From NCBI RefSeq assembly GCF_009363535.1, contig NZ_CP045369.1:1995001-2059000 (forward strand): a stretch of 64,000 nucleotides of DNA, written 5' to 3'. Shown in pieces: positions 1-8,990 of this stretch (positions within the stretch are counted from its first letter, which is position 1; each line of letters begins with the position of its first letter). A program made the translations under genes and the position numbers. The stretch is from Microbulbifer sp. THAF38 (GTDB taxonomy: Bacteria > Pseudomonadota > Gammaproteobacteria > Pseudomonadales > Cellvibrionaceae). The notes under the pieces are model-generated. The model was given only the letters and a program-made list of their open reading frames with translations, searched no databases and was not told the origin of the DNA.

Positions 1-122
1 GTATTCGTGAAAAGCTGAAGTACAGCGACGTACCGGATGGCTTGAAAGGCCTGGGCATCACCTTCGTAACCGTTGGTCTGATGTCCCTGGGCTTCATGTC
101 CTTCGGCGGCATCGATATCTAA
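1..122 (+). CDS. nqrE: NqrE, C-terminal end (Na+-translocating NADH:quinone reductase subunit E), partial
   Basis: The first 122 bases hold the last 39 codons of a gene entering from the left. The frame starting at base 3 reads [18 protein letters not shown] and ends in FGGIDI before a TAA. This matches the C-terminus of NqrE, an integral membrane subunit of the sodium-pumping NADH:quinone oxidoreductase that, with NqrD, holds a membrane 2Fe-2S cluster. nqrF follows after 17 bases, the conserved order of this operon. Only the tail is visible, so the call rests on this match and on the neighbour. Confidence 0.85.
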   Translation, partial: IREKLKYSDVPDGLKGLGITFVTVGLMSLGFMSFGGIDI

Positions 123-139
123 GCGGGGAAAACAATAGA

Positions 140-1363
140 ATGAGTATTGAAATTATCCTCGGCGTAGCGATGTTTACCGTCATCGTACTGGCGCTGGTGG
201 CGGTGATCCTTGCGGCCCGCTCGCGCCTGGTAAACACCGGCAACGTCAACATTTTGGTTAACGGTGAGAAGACTCTCACCGTACCGGCCGGCGGCAAGCT
301 GCTGCAAACCCTGGCTGCCAATAATCTGTTCCTGGCCTCCGCCTGTGGTGGCGGTGGTAGCTGTGCGCAGTGTGTATGTAAAGTGACTGCGGGCGGTGGC
401 GATATGCTGCCGACCGAAGCGGCTCACTTTACCCCGCGCGATGCGAAAGAAGGCAAGCGCCTTTCCTGTCAGGTTGCAGTTAAGCAGGACATGGAAATCG
501 AAGTGCCGGAAGAGGTGTTCGGCGTGAAGCAGTGGGAGTGCACTGTGGAATCCAACCCCAACGTTGCCACCTTCATTAAAGAGCTGACCTTGCGTCTGCC
601 CGAAGGCGAAAACGTTGATTTCCGCGCTGGCGGTTACGTTCAGCTGGAAGCCCCGGCTCACCACGTTAAATTTGCCGACTTCGAAGTGGAAGACCAGTAC
701 CGCGGTGATTGGGAGCACTTTGGCTTCTTCAAGCTGGAGTCCAAGGTCACCGAGCCAGTGGTTCGCGCCTACTCCATGGCTAACTACCCGGAAGAAAAGG
801 GTGTTGTTAAGTTCAACATCCGTATCGCGACTCCGCCGCCCCGTACCGAGGGTATCCCGCCGGGTCAGATGTCTTCCTACGTGTTCAGCCTGAAGCCGGG
901 TGACAAGATCAAGGTGTACGGACCCTTCGGTGAGTTCTTCGCCAAGGAAACCGACAACGAGATGGTGTTTATCGGTGGTGGTGCCGGTATGGCGCCGATG
1001 CGTTCACACATCTTCGACCAGCTCAAGCGTCTGCACTCCAAGCGCAAGATCAGCTTCTGGTACGGCGCGCGCTCTCTGCGCGAGATGTTCTACGAAGATG
1101 ACTACAACGGCCTGGCTGCTGAGTTTGATAACTTCAAGTGGCACGTGGCGCTTTCCGATCCGCAGCCGGAAGATAACTGGACGGGTTATACGGGCTTCAT
1201 TCACAACGTTGTGTATGAAAATTACCTGAAAGACCATCCGGCTCCGGAAGACTGTGAGTACTACATGTGTGGGCCGCCCATGATGAACGCCGCGGTAATC
1301 AATATGCTCAAAGACTTGGGCGTAGAGGATGAAAATATTCTCCTCGATGACTTCGGTGGTTAA
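140..1363 (+). CDS. nqrF: NqrF, NADH-oxidising subunit of Na+-NQR
   Basis: Subunit F takes electrons from NADH through FAD and a 2Fe-2S cluster and feeds them into the Na+ pump. The 407-residue protein has one N-terminal membrane anchor (about residues 3-26), a plant-type ferredoxin domain with cysteines 69, 75, 78 and 110, and a ferredoxin-reductase domain with the FAD-binding RAYSMANY motif, a [14 protein letters not shown]-binding loop and a YYMCGPP motif near the end. The length is normal for the family. The ATG is preceded by GGGGA. It follows nqrE directly and precedes apbE and nqrM, which supply flavin and iron to the same complex. Confidence 0.97.
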   Translation: MSIEIILGVAMFTVIVLALVAVILAARSRLVNTGNVNILVNGEKTLTVPAGGKLLQTLAANNLFLASACGGGGSCAQCVCKVTAGGGDMLPTEAAHFTPRDAKEGKRLSCQVAVKQDMEIEVPEEVFGVKQWECTVESNPNVATFIKELTLRLPEGENVDFRAGGYVQLEAPAHHVKFADFEVEDQYRGDWEHFGFFKLESKVTEPVVRAYSMANYPEEKGVVKFNIRIATPPPRTEGIPPGQMSSYVFSLKPGDKIKVYGPFGEFFAKETDNEMVFIGGGAGMAPMRSHIFDQLKRLHSKRKISFWYGARSLREMFYEDDYNGLAAEFDNFKWHVALSDPQPEDNWTGYTGFIHNVVYENYLKDHPAPEDCEYYMCGPPMMNAAVINMLKDLGVEDENILLDDFGG

Positions 1364-1377
1364 ACGGAGAGCTTAGT

Positions 1378-2436
1378 TTGCTAAACGCAATCAAAGCCCC
1401 GCAAAAAACAAAAACAGGGCCCGTTTTTCCGGCCCTGTTTTTGCTTTGTGTGGCTGTAATTTTTTCAGCCTGTACTCCAGGGGTGGAAAACTGGCAGCTC
1501 AGCGGCCGTACCATGGGTACCAGTTATCACATCACCCTAGTGGATGTTCCCGATGCTATAGACCGCAATGCGTTGCAGAAGCTGATCGATAGCGAGTTGC
1601 AGCAGGTCAACCAGGAGATGTCCACTTACATCAACGATTCCGAGTTGATGCTGCTAAATCGCGGCCCTATCGGCGAACCCATCCCGGTCAGCCAGCCACT
1701 CGCAGATATTGTAGAGATGTCCCTGGATATCTACCGTCGTAGCAATGGCGCCTTCGAGGTGACCGTTGGTCCTCTGGTCAATTTGTGGGGGTTTGGCCCC
1801 AAGCCTGAGCCGGAGCAGATTCCCGCTGATGCGGATATCGAACGCCTGCTAAAAGTTGTGGGATCTGATGCACTTTCGGTAACTCGTCAGCCGAATACCA
1901 TCACCCGCCAGCGGCCCGTGGAAATAGATTTGTCGGCTATTGCCAAGGGGCATGGTGTCGACCGGGTCGCCTTGTTATTGGAGCGTCAAGGGGTTCGTAA
2001 CTACCTGGTCGAGATCGGTGGTGAACTGCGAACCCGCGGGGTGAATCCAAAAGGTAAGGCTTGGCGAATTGGTATTGAAGCTCCAGATTCCTTCGGACAA
2101 ATGGTTCAGCAGCCTATAGAGGTTAGTGGTAAAGCGGTGGCCACCAGTGGCGATTACCGCAATTACTATGAGCGCGATGGCATCCGCTATTCGCACAGTA
2201 TCGACCCGCGTACCGGGCGGCCATTAACTCACAATCTCGCTTCGGTCACTGTGGTGGCTGAGAGTTGCGCAGAAGCTGATGGTTTGGCCACCGCCCTCAA
2301 TGTACTTGGTGCTAAAGAAGGGTTGGATTTGGCTGAGAGGGACAACCTGGCCGTTTTTATGCTGGTTAAAACTGATAAAGGATTTGAAGAGCGGTTTAGC
2401 TCCGCTTTTGCTCCTTACCTAGAGAGGTCTGAGTAA
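1378..2436 (+). CDS. apbE: ApbE, FAD:protein FMN transferase (lipoprotein)
   Basis: ApbE attaches FMN covalently to a threonine in target proteins; in this operon the targets are expected to be NqrB and NqrC. The 352-residue product has a hydrophobic N-terminus and a lipobox ending FSAC (Cys32), so it should be a periplasm-facing lipoprotein. Family features are GTSYHITL, the EVTVGPLVNLWGFGP segment, EIDLSAIAKGHGVD, and SHSIDPRTGRP with the metal-site residues. The start is a TTG 14 bases after nqrF, preceded by CGGAGA at a good distance; no better ATG lies nearby. The stop codon overlaps the nqrM start. Confidence 0.93.
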   Translation: MLNAIKAPQKTKTGPVFPALFLLCVAVIFSACTPGVENWQLSGRTMGTSYHITLVDVPDAIDRNALQKLIDSELQQVNQEMSTYINDSELMLLNRGPIGEPIPVSQPLADIVEMSLDIYRRSNGAFEVTVGPLVNLWGFGPKPEPEQIPADADIERLLKVVGSDALSVTRQPNTITRQRPVEIDLSAIAKGHGVDRVALLLERQGVRNYLVEIGGELRTRGVNPKGKAWRIGIEAPDSFGQMVQQPIEVSGKAVATSGDYRNYYERDGIRYSHSIDPRTGRPLTHNLASVTVVAESCAEADGLATALNVLGAKEGLDLAERDNLAVFMLVKTDKGFEERFSSAFAPYLERSE

Positions 2437-2678
2437 TGACAATTTTTATCTTTGCTTTTGTTGCCATGTTGTTAGTTGTCGCTGGCATGGCAATCGGCGC
2501 CATGGTGCAAAACAAGCCATTAAAAGGTTCCTGTGGTGGTTTGAATAATATTGGTATGAAGCAGGATTGCTCCATTTGTGGTGGCAATGACGACAAATGC
2601 GAAAAAGAGCAGGAGCGACAGCTTCAAGAAAAAGCTGCCGCTGAAGATCTTGCTTACGATGCCACTAAAAGCAAGTAA
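2436..2678 (+). CDS. nqrM: NqrM, Na+-NQR maturation protein
   Basis: This 80-residue membrane protein (DUF539 family) is known to be required for assembly of the Na+-NQR iron centre between NqrD and NqrE. It has one N-terminal transmembrane helix (about residues 3-24) followed by the conserved cysteine pattern GSCGGL, DCSICGG and KCE, thought to carry iron. The ATG overlaps the apbE stop by one base, indicating translational coupling. A highly charged Glu/Lys-rich tail follows the cysteines. Confidence 0.93.
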   Translation: MTIFIFAFVAMLLVVAGMAIGAMVQNKPLKGSCGGLNNIGMKQDCSICGGNDDKCEKEQERQLQEKAAAEDLAYDATKSK

Positions 2679-2687
2679 GCAGTCCCC

Positions 2688-2708
2688 AAGCCCGTGAGCA
2701 ACGGGCTT
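2688..2708 (+). terminator. Probable terminator after nqrM
   Basis: An 8-bp perfect stem (AAGCCCGT / ACGGGCTT) with a 5-base loop starts 10 bases after the nqrM stop and is followed by GTAGTTTTAT. The U-run is short, so termination may be partial. It fits the end of the nqr operon. Confidence 0.6.
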
Positions 2709-2722
2709 GTAGTTTTATATCA

Positions 2723-2750
2723 TTGGCACCAATCGTGCCGATTTTAATAT
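2723..2750 (+). promoter_or_regulatory. Possible sigma70-type promoter for sthA
   Basis: TTGGCA at 2723-2728 and TAATAT at 2745-2750 are 16 bases apart, about 60 bases before the sthA ATG and just after the nqr terminator. A small inverted repeat (GGCAC / GTGCC) overlaps the -35 element and could be an operator. This is pattern matching only. Confidence 0.4.
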
Positions 2751-2810
2751 TGAGTGTGAGTCGCTAGTACGGCTTACATTCCGTTTTGGAAAAAAGAATT
2801 AGAGCAATAG

Positions 2811-4208
2811 ATGGCAGAGCAAAAGTTTGACTTGGTTGTAATTGGTTCTGGCCCCGCAGGTGAGGCCGCCGCAATGAGTGCCGCGAAAAAGGGCATGCGC
2901 GTCGCAGTGATTGAAAAACGCCAGGTAGTGGGTGGCAATTGTACCCATAAAGGCACTATTCCCTCCAAGGCACTGCGCCACTCTGTCAAACAATTAATGC
3001 GCTATAACACTCAGAGTGTTTTTCGTGCTCTGGGTGAGCCGCGCCGCCTAACGTTTCCCCAGGTGATGCAGACGGTCAATAAAGTGATTTCCTATCAAGT
3101 GGAAATGCACACTTCTTTTTATGCGCGTAACCGAGTTGAATTGATCGTTGGGGCAGCAAATTTCCGCGATGCTAATAGCGTGGAAGTACAACTGCCCGAT
3201 GGTGCTATGGAAATTGTCACCGCGAAAAAATTTATTATCGCCACCGGCTCCCGCCCATATCGTCCCGCCGATGTAGACTTCGATCACGAGCGTGTTTACG
3301 ACAGCGATATGATTCTGGATATGCAGCACACGCCGCATTCCATCATGATCTACGGCGCCGGCGTGATTGGCTGTGAATACGCTTCTATTTTTGCTGGTCT
3401 CGGCATCAAGGTAGATTTGATCAATACACGCAGTAGCCTATTGGAATTCCTGGATGATGAGATCTCTGATGCCCTGAGTTATCACCTACGGGATATGGGA
3501 GTCACTGTTCGTCACCAAGAAGAGTATGCGCGTGTACTCCCGAATGAACAGGGCGTAATTATGGAAATGCAATCTGGTAAGCGTATCCATGCCGATGCTC
3601 TACTCTGGTGTAACGGCCGTACAGGTAATACCAGCTCCCTGGGACTGGAAAATGTCGGCCTCGAAGCCAACCATCGCGGCCAGTTAAGCGTGGATGATCA
3701 CTACTGTACTGAGGTGGAAAATATCTTTGCCGTCGGCGATGTTATTGGTTGGCCCAGCCTTGCCAGTGCCTCCTATGACCAGGGTAGGGCGGTAGCGGCG
3801 GCCATAGCCGGCCGCGGGCACCGTGTAATCGAGGATGCGCCCACTGGTATTTATACCTTACCGGAAATTTCCTCAGTGGGTAAAACCGAATCCGAACTCA
3901 CCGCTGCCAAGGTACCCTATGAGGTGGGGCGCGCGCTCTTTAAGCACACAGCGCGGGCTCAGATATCCGGCGAGCGCGTGGGCATGCTTAAGATTCTATT
4001 CCATATCGAGACCCGTGAGATCCTAGGCATCCACTGTTTTGGTGCTGAGGCGGCAGAGATCGTGCATATTGGCCAGGCCATCATGAAGCAGCCCTCTCCA
4101 AATAACACTATTGATTATTTCGTGAATACCACATTCAACTATCCCACCATGGCGGAGGCCTATCGCAGTGCCGCACTGGATGGCCTCAACCGGGTTGCAC
4201 GGCTATGA
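2811..4208 (+). CDS. sthA: Soluble pyridine nucleotide transhydrogenase SthA
   Basis: This flavoprotein moves reducing equivalents between NADPH and NAD+ in the cytosol and rebalances the two pools. The 465-residue product has the N-terminal FAD fold ([13 protein letters not shown]), the [17 protein letters not shown] segment, a second Rossmann motif ([18 protein letters not shown]), [13 protein letters not shown] for FAD and the C-terminal dimer domain. The second redox-active cysteine of lipoamide dehydrogenases is replaced (NCTHKGT), which is typical of SthA and separates it from Lpd. The thioesterase gene downstream overlaps its stop (ATGA), so the two are probably cotranscribed. Confidence 0.96.
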   Translation: MAEQKFDLVVIGSGPAGEAAAMSAAKKGMRVAVIEKRQVVGGNCTHKGTIPSKALRHSVKQLMRYNTQSVFRALGEPRRLTFPQVMQTVNKVISYQVEMHTSFYARNRVELIVGAANFRDANSVEVQLPDGAMEIVTAKKFIIATGSRPYRPADVDFDHERVYDSDMILDMQHTPHSIMIYGAGVIGCEYASIFAGLGIKVDLINTRSSLLEFLDDEISDALSYHLRDMGVTVRHQEEYARVLPNEQGVIMEMQSGKRIHADALLWCNGRTGNTSSLGLENVGLEANHRGQLSVDDHYCTEVENIFAVGDVIGWPSLASASYDQGRAVAAAIAGRGHRVIEDAPTGIYTLPEISSVGKTESELTAAKVPYEVGRALFKHTARAQISGERVGMLKILFHIETREILGIHCFGAEAAEIVHIGQAIMKQPSPNNTIDYFVNTTFNYPTMAEAYRSAALDGLNRVARL

Positions 4209-4669
4209 CAGAACCCTCACCCAGTGAGTTTCAGGAATTGGTAAAGGGTTTTTTTGAACAAATCCCTTTTAATCAACAAATTGGACTTGAGATGCGCTCC
4301 CTAGACCTAGAGGCACTTACTCTTTCCGCCGGCTTTCAACAACGTCCGGAGTTGATAGGTAACGTCTGGACGAATATTTTGCACGGCGGCGTAATTGCCA
4401 CTGCTCTGGATACTGTCGGTGGCCTTACCGCAATGGTTGCTGCATATCAGCGCATGGGGGATTTGCACTGGAAAGAAAAAGCCGATCGCCTTTCTAAGCT
4501 GGGTACGGTAGATATGCGCGTGGATTATTTAAAGCCCGGAAGGGGGGAGCACTTTCTCTGTGAAGGCTCGATTCTACGCACGGGCAATAAACTCGTGGTT
4601 GCGCGCATGGAGTTAAGTAATGACCGGGAAGAATTAATTGCTACTGGGACTGCGACATTTCTCTACTGA
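4205..4669 (+). CDS. Hotdog-fold thioesterase family protein
   Basis: A 154-residue protein with the hotdog thioesterase (PaaI/YbgC-like) pattern: [18 protein letters not shown] is the conserved HGG segment followed by the long central helix, and [11 protein letters not shown] matches the adjacent strand. Such enzymes hydrolyse acyl-CoA or acyl-ACP thioesters; the substrate here cannot be read. An insertion of about 15 residues ([17 protein letters not shown]) follows the helix. Its ATG overlaps the sthA stop codon, so it is translated from the same message. Confidence 0.85.
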   Translation: MTEPSPSEFQELVKGFFEQIPFNQQIGLEMRSLDLEALTLSAGFQQRPELIGNVWTNILHGGVIATALDTVGGLTAMVAAYQRMGDLHWKEKADRLSKLGTVDMRVDYLKPGRGEHFLCEGSILRTGNKLVVARMELSNDREELIATGTATFLY

Positions 4670-4751
4670 TGTCCCCTTGGGTTAGTTGCAAGAACTGACT
4701 TGCAGCTAATTCGGTAAGCTGAAATGCTTTTGTAAATTGCGAGGGGACTTT

Positions 4752-5198
4752 GTGAAAATATTACGATGTGAAAGCCATCATGTGCCTGAGGTGGCTCAAT
4801 TATTTGATGAATACAGGGTGTTTTGTGGCTATAAATCGGACTTAATTGGAACTGAGTCTTTTCTAACCAGCTTGATCGACAGTCAGGCTTCCACACTTTT
4901 TATAGCAATAGATTCCGAGTGTCCTGAGGTAATGGGTTTTGTGAATCTTTATCCCAGCTTTTCTTCCCTTGCTCTTGCACGTCTGTGGATTTTAAATGAC
5001 TTAGGGGTGTCAAACCGCTATAGGGGGAGGGGCGTTTCTAAGAAGCTGATCCAGGCTGCGATAGATTTTGCAAAGGAAACTCAGGCCATTCGTATTGAAC
5101 TTAAAACAGAGAAAAGAAACAATCGCGCACGTCAATTATATCAGTCTTTAGGTTTTGAGATTGACTGTGAAAATATTTACTACAGAGTACCTTGTTAA
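4752..5198 (+). CDS. GNAT-family N-acetyltransferase
   Basis: A 148-residue protein whose central motif A, YRGRGVSKKLIQAAIDFA, is the acetyl-CoA pyrophosphate-binding loop of GNAT enzymes; the C-terminal part ends with ARQLYQSLGF, the typical motif B. The substrate is unknown. I chose the GTG at 4752 because GAGGGG lies just before it; an in-frame TTG at 4737 has no such site. The gene stands alone, beside the integron integrase, in DNA richer in A+T than the nqr region, so it may be part of the accessory block. Confidence 0.85.
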   Translation: MKILRCESHHVPEVAQLFDEYRVFCGYKSDLIGTESFLTSLIDSQASTLFIAIDSECPEVMGFVNLYPSFSSLALARLWILNDLGVSNRYRGRGVSKKLIQAAIDFAKETQAIRIELKTEKRNNRARQLYQSLGFEIDCENIYYRVPC

Positions 5199-5278
5199 AA
5201 AGCAACGGGTCTTTTAGTAGAGAGTGAGAGAAGGACTTAAAGCTCAGCAGTTTTTAGAGGTCTTGCCTGGGGCTCAAT

Positions 5279-6259
5279 CTAATCTAATGGACTGTTAATT
5301 TCACGTTCATGTACACCAATCACATGAGTGTAGATCATCGTAGTACTTATATCATTGTGACCAAGAAGCTCTTGAATATTGCGAATGTCTGCACCCGATC
5401 GTAATAGGTTGGTAGCGAATGAATGCCTGAAGGTGTGACAGCTGGCTTTTTTTCGTATACCCAAGGTCGAAATAGCCCTAGCAACTGCACGTCTAATCTG
5501 TTGTTCCGCTAGATGATGCCTTCGTATGATTCCGCTACGAGGATCCAGCGAACGCTCTCTGGCTGGGAACAGATACTGCCAGGCAGGGTTAGTTTCCGCT
5601 TTTGGGTACTTTTTCGACAGGGCAAATGGTAAATAGACCTTACCAAAACCTTCTGCAAGATCTTGCTTGTGTATGGTCAGTGCCGTATGGATTTGTACCC
5701 GAATAGGTTCAACCAGAGAATTGGGCAGAAGGGTTCTTCGCCACTTTTCACCCTTGGATTCCCTTACCACCAAGAATTGATCAGAGAAATCCACATCTTG
5801 TACTCGAAGCCGAACCGCCTCCATCACACGGAGACCTGATCCATACATCAATGATGCAGCGAGTTTAGCCGGACCGTTCAGCTTGCTTAAAATCCCAGTG
5901 GCTTCCTGATGGCTAAAAACCACAGGCAGCCGCCGTGGGCGGTGGCTACCTTCAAATTGAAGCTGCCCCAAGTCGACACCCATAAATTGCTTATATAAAA
6001 AAACAATCGCATTTAAGGCTGTTCTTTGTGTATTGACTGATACAGAGCGGTTGGCAGCTAGGTGACTTAACCAAAGGTCCACTTCAGGCTTGCCGAGGTC
6101 TTCTGGCCGCTGCATTTTATTGAAGCGGATAAAATCCTTAATCCAATAACAATAGGTCTGCTCAGTCTTATAGGCTAAGTATCGAGAGCGCATAAAAGTA
6201 CGTAAACGATCCATAAATTGGGATGGATGCTTGGGGATAGGTACAGGAATGTCATCCAT
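5279..6259 (-). CDS. intI: Integron integrase (tyrosine recombinase IntI)
   Basis: A 326-residue tyrosine recombinase that would recombine attI and attC sites to capture or shuffle gene cassettes. All catalytic positions are present: R144 ([10 protein letters not shown]), K169, H275 and R278 ([18 protein letters not shown]), H301 (LGHNDISTT) and the nucleophile Y310 (MIYTHV). Between K169 and H275 lies the extra segment unique to IntI proteins ([18 protein letters not shown], then [13 protein letters not shown]), which separates it from XerC/D and phage integrases. The end (INSPLD) also resembles IntI1. No frameshift or stop is visible, so the enzyme should be active. It diverges from the cassette gene. 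Confidence 0.96.
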   Translation of the reverse strand: MDDIPVPIPKHPSQFMDRLRTFMRSRYLAYKTEQTYCYWIKDFIRFNKMQRPEDLGKPEVDLWLSHLAANRSVSVNTQRTALNAIVFLYKQFMGVDLGQLQFEGSHRPRRLPVVFSHQEATGILSKLNGPAKLAASLMYGSGLRVMEAVRLRVQDVDFSDQFLVVRESKGEKWRRTLLPNSLVEPIRVQIHTALTIHKQDLAEGFGKVYLPFALSKKYPKAETNPAWQYLFPARERSLDPRSGIIRRHHLAEQQIRRAVARAISTLGIRKKASCHTFRHSFATNLLRSGADIRNIQELLGHNDISTTMIYTHVIGVHEREINSPLD

Positions 6260-6620
6260 TTCAAAATACCTGTTATGTATTTATGTACAGTATTGTGGAG
6301 GAAGTGACCGGATTGCAAATCGAATTTCAATCAATTTGATTGTTATTTTGAGGTTTTGGAGTATTTCATTTAAAAAGTTAATAAATACAGAGAGTTATGA
6401 GTAAATAGAAATTCCTGGATAGTAATCATGTCGATCACTTTTCCATTGAGTACGATAGTGCAAATTCAAGGTAAGTTTCTGACTTAAGTGGATATTTGGA
6501 AAGTTGACGCAGGATTGCTTCCGGGATAACAATCAGGATAATAGAGGGCGTTGTGATTACTATATAAATGTTACACGTCAGTCACCACATGAAGTGTCAA
6601 CCGAAAAATGGATGTCATAG
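6260..6620. other. attI: Integrase/cassette intergenic zone with presumed attI
   Basis: These 361 bases between the divergent integrase and first cassette gene should hold attI, the integrase promoter and the cassette promoter. The best crossover candidate is G6550|TT, in GAGGGCGTT; it resembles the GAGGCGTT at the right end of the attC at 8984. If correct, the cassette starts at 6551 with a 70-base leader before its ATG. The exact attI cannot be fixed by eye. An AT-rich palindromic element lies at 6270-6290. Confidence 0.5.
6270..6290 (-). promoter_or_regulatory. SOS-box-like inverted repeat with non-standard spacing upstream of intI
   Basis: CTGT and ACAG half-sites flank 13 bases (normal LexA boxes have 8) eleven bases upstream of the integrase ATG. 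Integrase genes are often LexA-controlled, so the position is suggestive, but the spacing argues against normal LexA binding. Confidence 0.2.
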
Positions 6621-8885
6621 ATGAATAAGCTTTCGCAAAAAGAAAGGGTCGTATCACTAGGGATAGATCTTCTTCTGCTTTTGATTATTTGTACCATAGC
6701 ATTTGGCAGCTTATACCCACCAGTAGGTGATAGTGGATTCTGGTTTTACGCCGCATTGCTCAGCGTTCTTGTCGGGTCAAAAATAGTAACCCCATTTTAT
6801 GTAAAGCCTGTTGATGCTATTTCATATTCAGTCCCTGCATTTGTATCACTAATGCTTGTGAATAGTTGGGCTACGTGGCCGATTGAGACTAAGATTGCAT
6901 TTTTTGCGGTGTCATCACTATCTGGATTGATTTTAATTATTTCGTTGCTAGCTATCATTCTGAATAATTGGGGTAGTGAAAGGATACAAAAGGTCTCAAA
7001 TAAAATTCGGATATTTCTTGAAGTGTTCGCAAAACCTCAAGTTATCTACACTCCAATTATTATATTTGCGATGTATTCCTATCACATTGGGAAGCCAAAT
7101 GAATTAATACTAATATCTATAGCCATATTGCTTACAGTAGCTATGTCGGCTGGGGATGTTTTAGTTAAGACATTCAACAGGATTAGAAAAACAACTAAGA
7201 TAGGCCAGCAGGTATCTAGCGTCGCAGAAATTGCGGCTTACCAGCAGCCAAAAATCATTCTACTTCGTCAAGCTAAAGATAACGATTTGCCGCTTAAGAA
7301 AATTGTCTACGTAAAAGATAAGCATTCCAACTCTAAGTTGGCTCTTACACTTGATTTAGTCGGTCGAGATAATGGTGTTCTGACTCGCTCTGTTGAAATT
7401 GCAAGCCTCCAATCTGGACAATATCAAGAGCTCGAGTCTGTTGTTTCAAATGACTCGGTTGCGGTAATTGAAGAAGAATATCTTCTAGAAATTTGTGCTA
7501 CAGAAGGAATTGATTTGGCATCTGGGGATAGCGTTGTTGGTATTGTAGCACCCGACACTTCAATTGAGAGGTTGTTCTTTGAGGTAGTAGATAACTCAAA
7601 TATTGAAGAAGGACGCCTAGTAACCGTAAACATACAAGGCCAAAAGGTTCTCTATCAAATCGTTGGCGGTTTGACGAGAGAAGAAGCCGTACATCAAAAA
7701 AATACTTATGGTTATTTGCGAGTTCAAGCGCAGCAAGTCGGTGTTTGGAACGAACAGCAGAGAAAATTCACTCAGTTTAGTTGGCTGCCTAACATCAATG
7801 AACCGGTATATCTTGAGGCGCAAGAAAACTACGCTATTGAGCCAGATACTATAGGTCACTTTCCCGATAGCAATTACCAAGTAAAAATTGGAAATATAAA
7901 TCATTTAGTAACTCATAATACGGCGATTCTTGGGATTCTTGGCGTAGGAAAGTCCATGCTCGCAATAGAGTTGCTAGAGAGAATGATGGTCGAGGGAATT
8001 AAAGTTGTATGTCTAGATCTAACGGATCAATATTCATCAGAACTGTCGGACTATTATAACGCTCCATATGAAGAAGAATGTATTCAAAGGCTAAGAGCTG
8101 CCACTGATCAAGATCGAGATGTATGGCAGGAAAATCCGGAGCAAGGCGGTAGCTTACCTAATTTGAAGAATGCATTTTTCGAAGATTTAAATAGATTTAT
8201 TAACAATTCAGATGGGCATCTTCTAAAAATTTATAACCCAGCAGAGTTTGTTGCTACACGACAAGATAGGGCGCCAGGTAGCTTTCAAACTAGGGGCCAG
8301 TGGCAGCGTGGCGCTCCACTATTTAGTGTTACACCTGTAGAAATTACGAAAATTGTATCAGAGACTGTTCTTGATATTCTATCTGCCGAAATGTCAGACA
8401 ATGCTAGGGTTTGTTTGGTTTATGAAGAAGCCCACTCGCTTGTTCCAGAATGGAACTCTGTTGTTGCAGAAGGTGATAAGCACGCAACTAGCGGTACAGC
8501 TAGAGCAATTCTCCAAGGAAGAAAGTTTGGTCTTGGATGCTTGCTGATTACACAGAGGACAGCAAATGTTACGAAAACTATCCTCAATCAGTGCAATACT
8601 ATATTCGCTATGCGCACATTTGATGATACTGGAAAGGAATTTCTAGGTAATTATATTGGAAAAGATTACGCTCAATCTTTGTCTTCAGTAAAAGAGCGTC
8701 ATGCAGTCTTCTTTGGTAGAGGATCTAGTTGTGAAAACCCAGTTTTGATGAAAGTAAACAATAGAGATGATTTTTTGAGATCATATAGAGGAATACATCA
8801 ACCCCCTGTATTTCCTCCAGTAGACTCTATTCCTGCTCAAGAACAACAACTAGAACCTGAGTTCGATGATGATGTCCCGTTCTGA
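6621..8885 (+). CDS. Membrane-anchored HerA/DUF87-type ATPase, integron cassette gene
   Basis: This 754-residue protein has about six predicted membrane helices in residues 13-182, then a linker, a beta-rich region (about 205-400) that could be a HAS-barrel, and a P-loop ATPase domain. The Walker A is GILGVGKS (438-445), the Walker B region is CLVYEEAH (598-605), and GRKFGLGCLLITQRTANV (633-650) matches the HerA/FtsK-like helicase-translocase superfamily (DUF87). The C-terminus is acidic (EFDDDVPF). Soluble HerA proteins act as hexameric DNA translocases and recur in phage-defence systems with nuclease or SIR2 partners; no partner gene is seen here. It is a large cassette and is followed directly by attC. 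The function is unknown; defence is an inference. Confidence 0.85.
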   Translation: MNKLSQKERVVSLGIDLLLLLIICTIAFGSLYPPVGDSGFWFYAALLSVLVGSKIVTPFYVKPVDAISYSVPAFVSLMLVNSWATWPIETKIAFFAVSSLSGLILIISLLAIILNNWGSERIQKVSNKIRIFLEVFAKPQVIYTPIIIFAMYSYHIGKPNELILISIAILLTVAMSAGDVLVKTFNRIRKTTKIGQQVSSVAEIAAYQQPKIILLRQAKDNDLPLKKIVYVKDKHSNSKLALTLDLVGRDNGVLTRSVEIASLQSGQYQELESVVSNDSVAVIEEEYLLEICATEGIDLASGDSVVGIVAPDTSIERLFFEVVDNSNIEEGRLVTVNIQGQKVLYQIVGGLTREEAVHQKNTYGYLRVQAQQVGVWNEQQRKFTQFSWLPNINEPVYLEAQENYAIEPDTIGHFPDSNYQVKIGNINHLVTHNTAILGILGVGKSMLAIELLERMMVEGIKVVCLDLTDQYSSELSDYYNAPYEEECIQRLRAATDQDRDVWQENPEQGGSLPNLKNAFFEDLNRFINNSDGHLLKIYNPAEFVATRQDRAPGSFQTRGQWQRGAPLFSVTPVEITKIVSETVLDILSAEMSDNARVCLVYEEAHSLVPEWNSVVAEGDKHATSGTARAILQGRKFGLGCLLITQRTANVTKTILNQCNTIFAMRTFDDTGKEFLGNYIGKDYAQSLSSVKERHAVFFGRGSSCENPVLMKVNNRDDFLRSYRGIHQPPVFPPVDSIPAQEQQLEPEFDDDVPF

Positions 8886-8891
8886 AAAAAC

Positions 8892-8990
8892 GTGTAACAA
8901 GTCAAAGCACTCGGACTTGTTAAAGTTGTCATCTTTTTTGTGTCAAAAAGAGCCGCCAACTTCACCAAGTCGGTGTTTGAGGCGTTAAAT
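8892..8990 (+). other. attC: attC recombination site of the HerA cassette
   Basis: The 99-bp site begins with GTGTAAC (R'' side) and ends with GTTAAAT, a perfect match to the GTTRRRY core. The two arms are imperfect inverted repeats over about 36 bases: the left arm TAACAAGTCAAAGCAC and the reverse complement of the right arm, TAACGCCTCAAACACC, agree except for a short mismatched block and single unpaired bases, and the pairing continues through GGACTTG...AAGTTG. Such extrahelical bases and a mismatched spacer are features of folded attC sites. The loop is AT-rich. Its position 7 bases after the cassette stop is typical. Confidence 0.85.

Larger units (their letters stand above)
5279..8990. 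mobile_element. Chromosomal integron: intI, presumed attI, one gene cassette with attC
   Basis: The layout is the classical one: an integrase gene reading left, a recombination/promoter zone upstream of it, then a gene reading right whose stop is followed after 7 bases by an attC site. Only one convincing attC is present in the window, so the array is very short or has decayed. The DNA is visibly richer in A+T than the flanking housekeeping genes. Confidence 0.85.
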
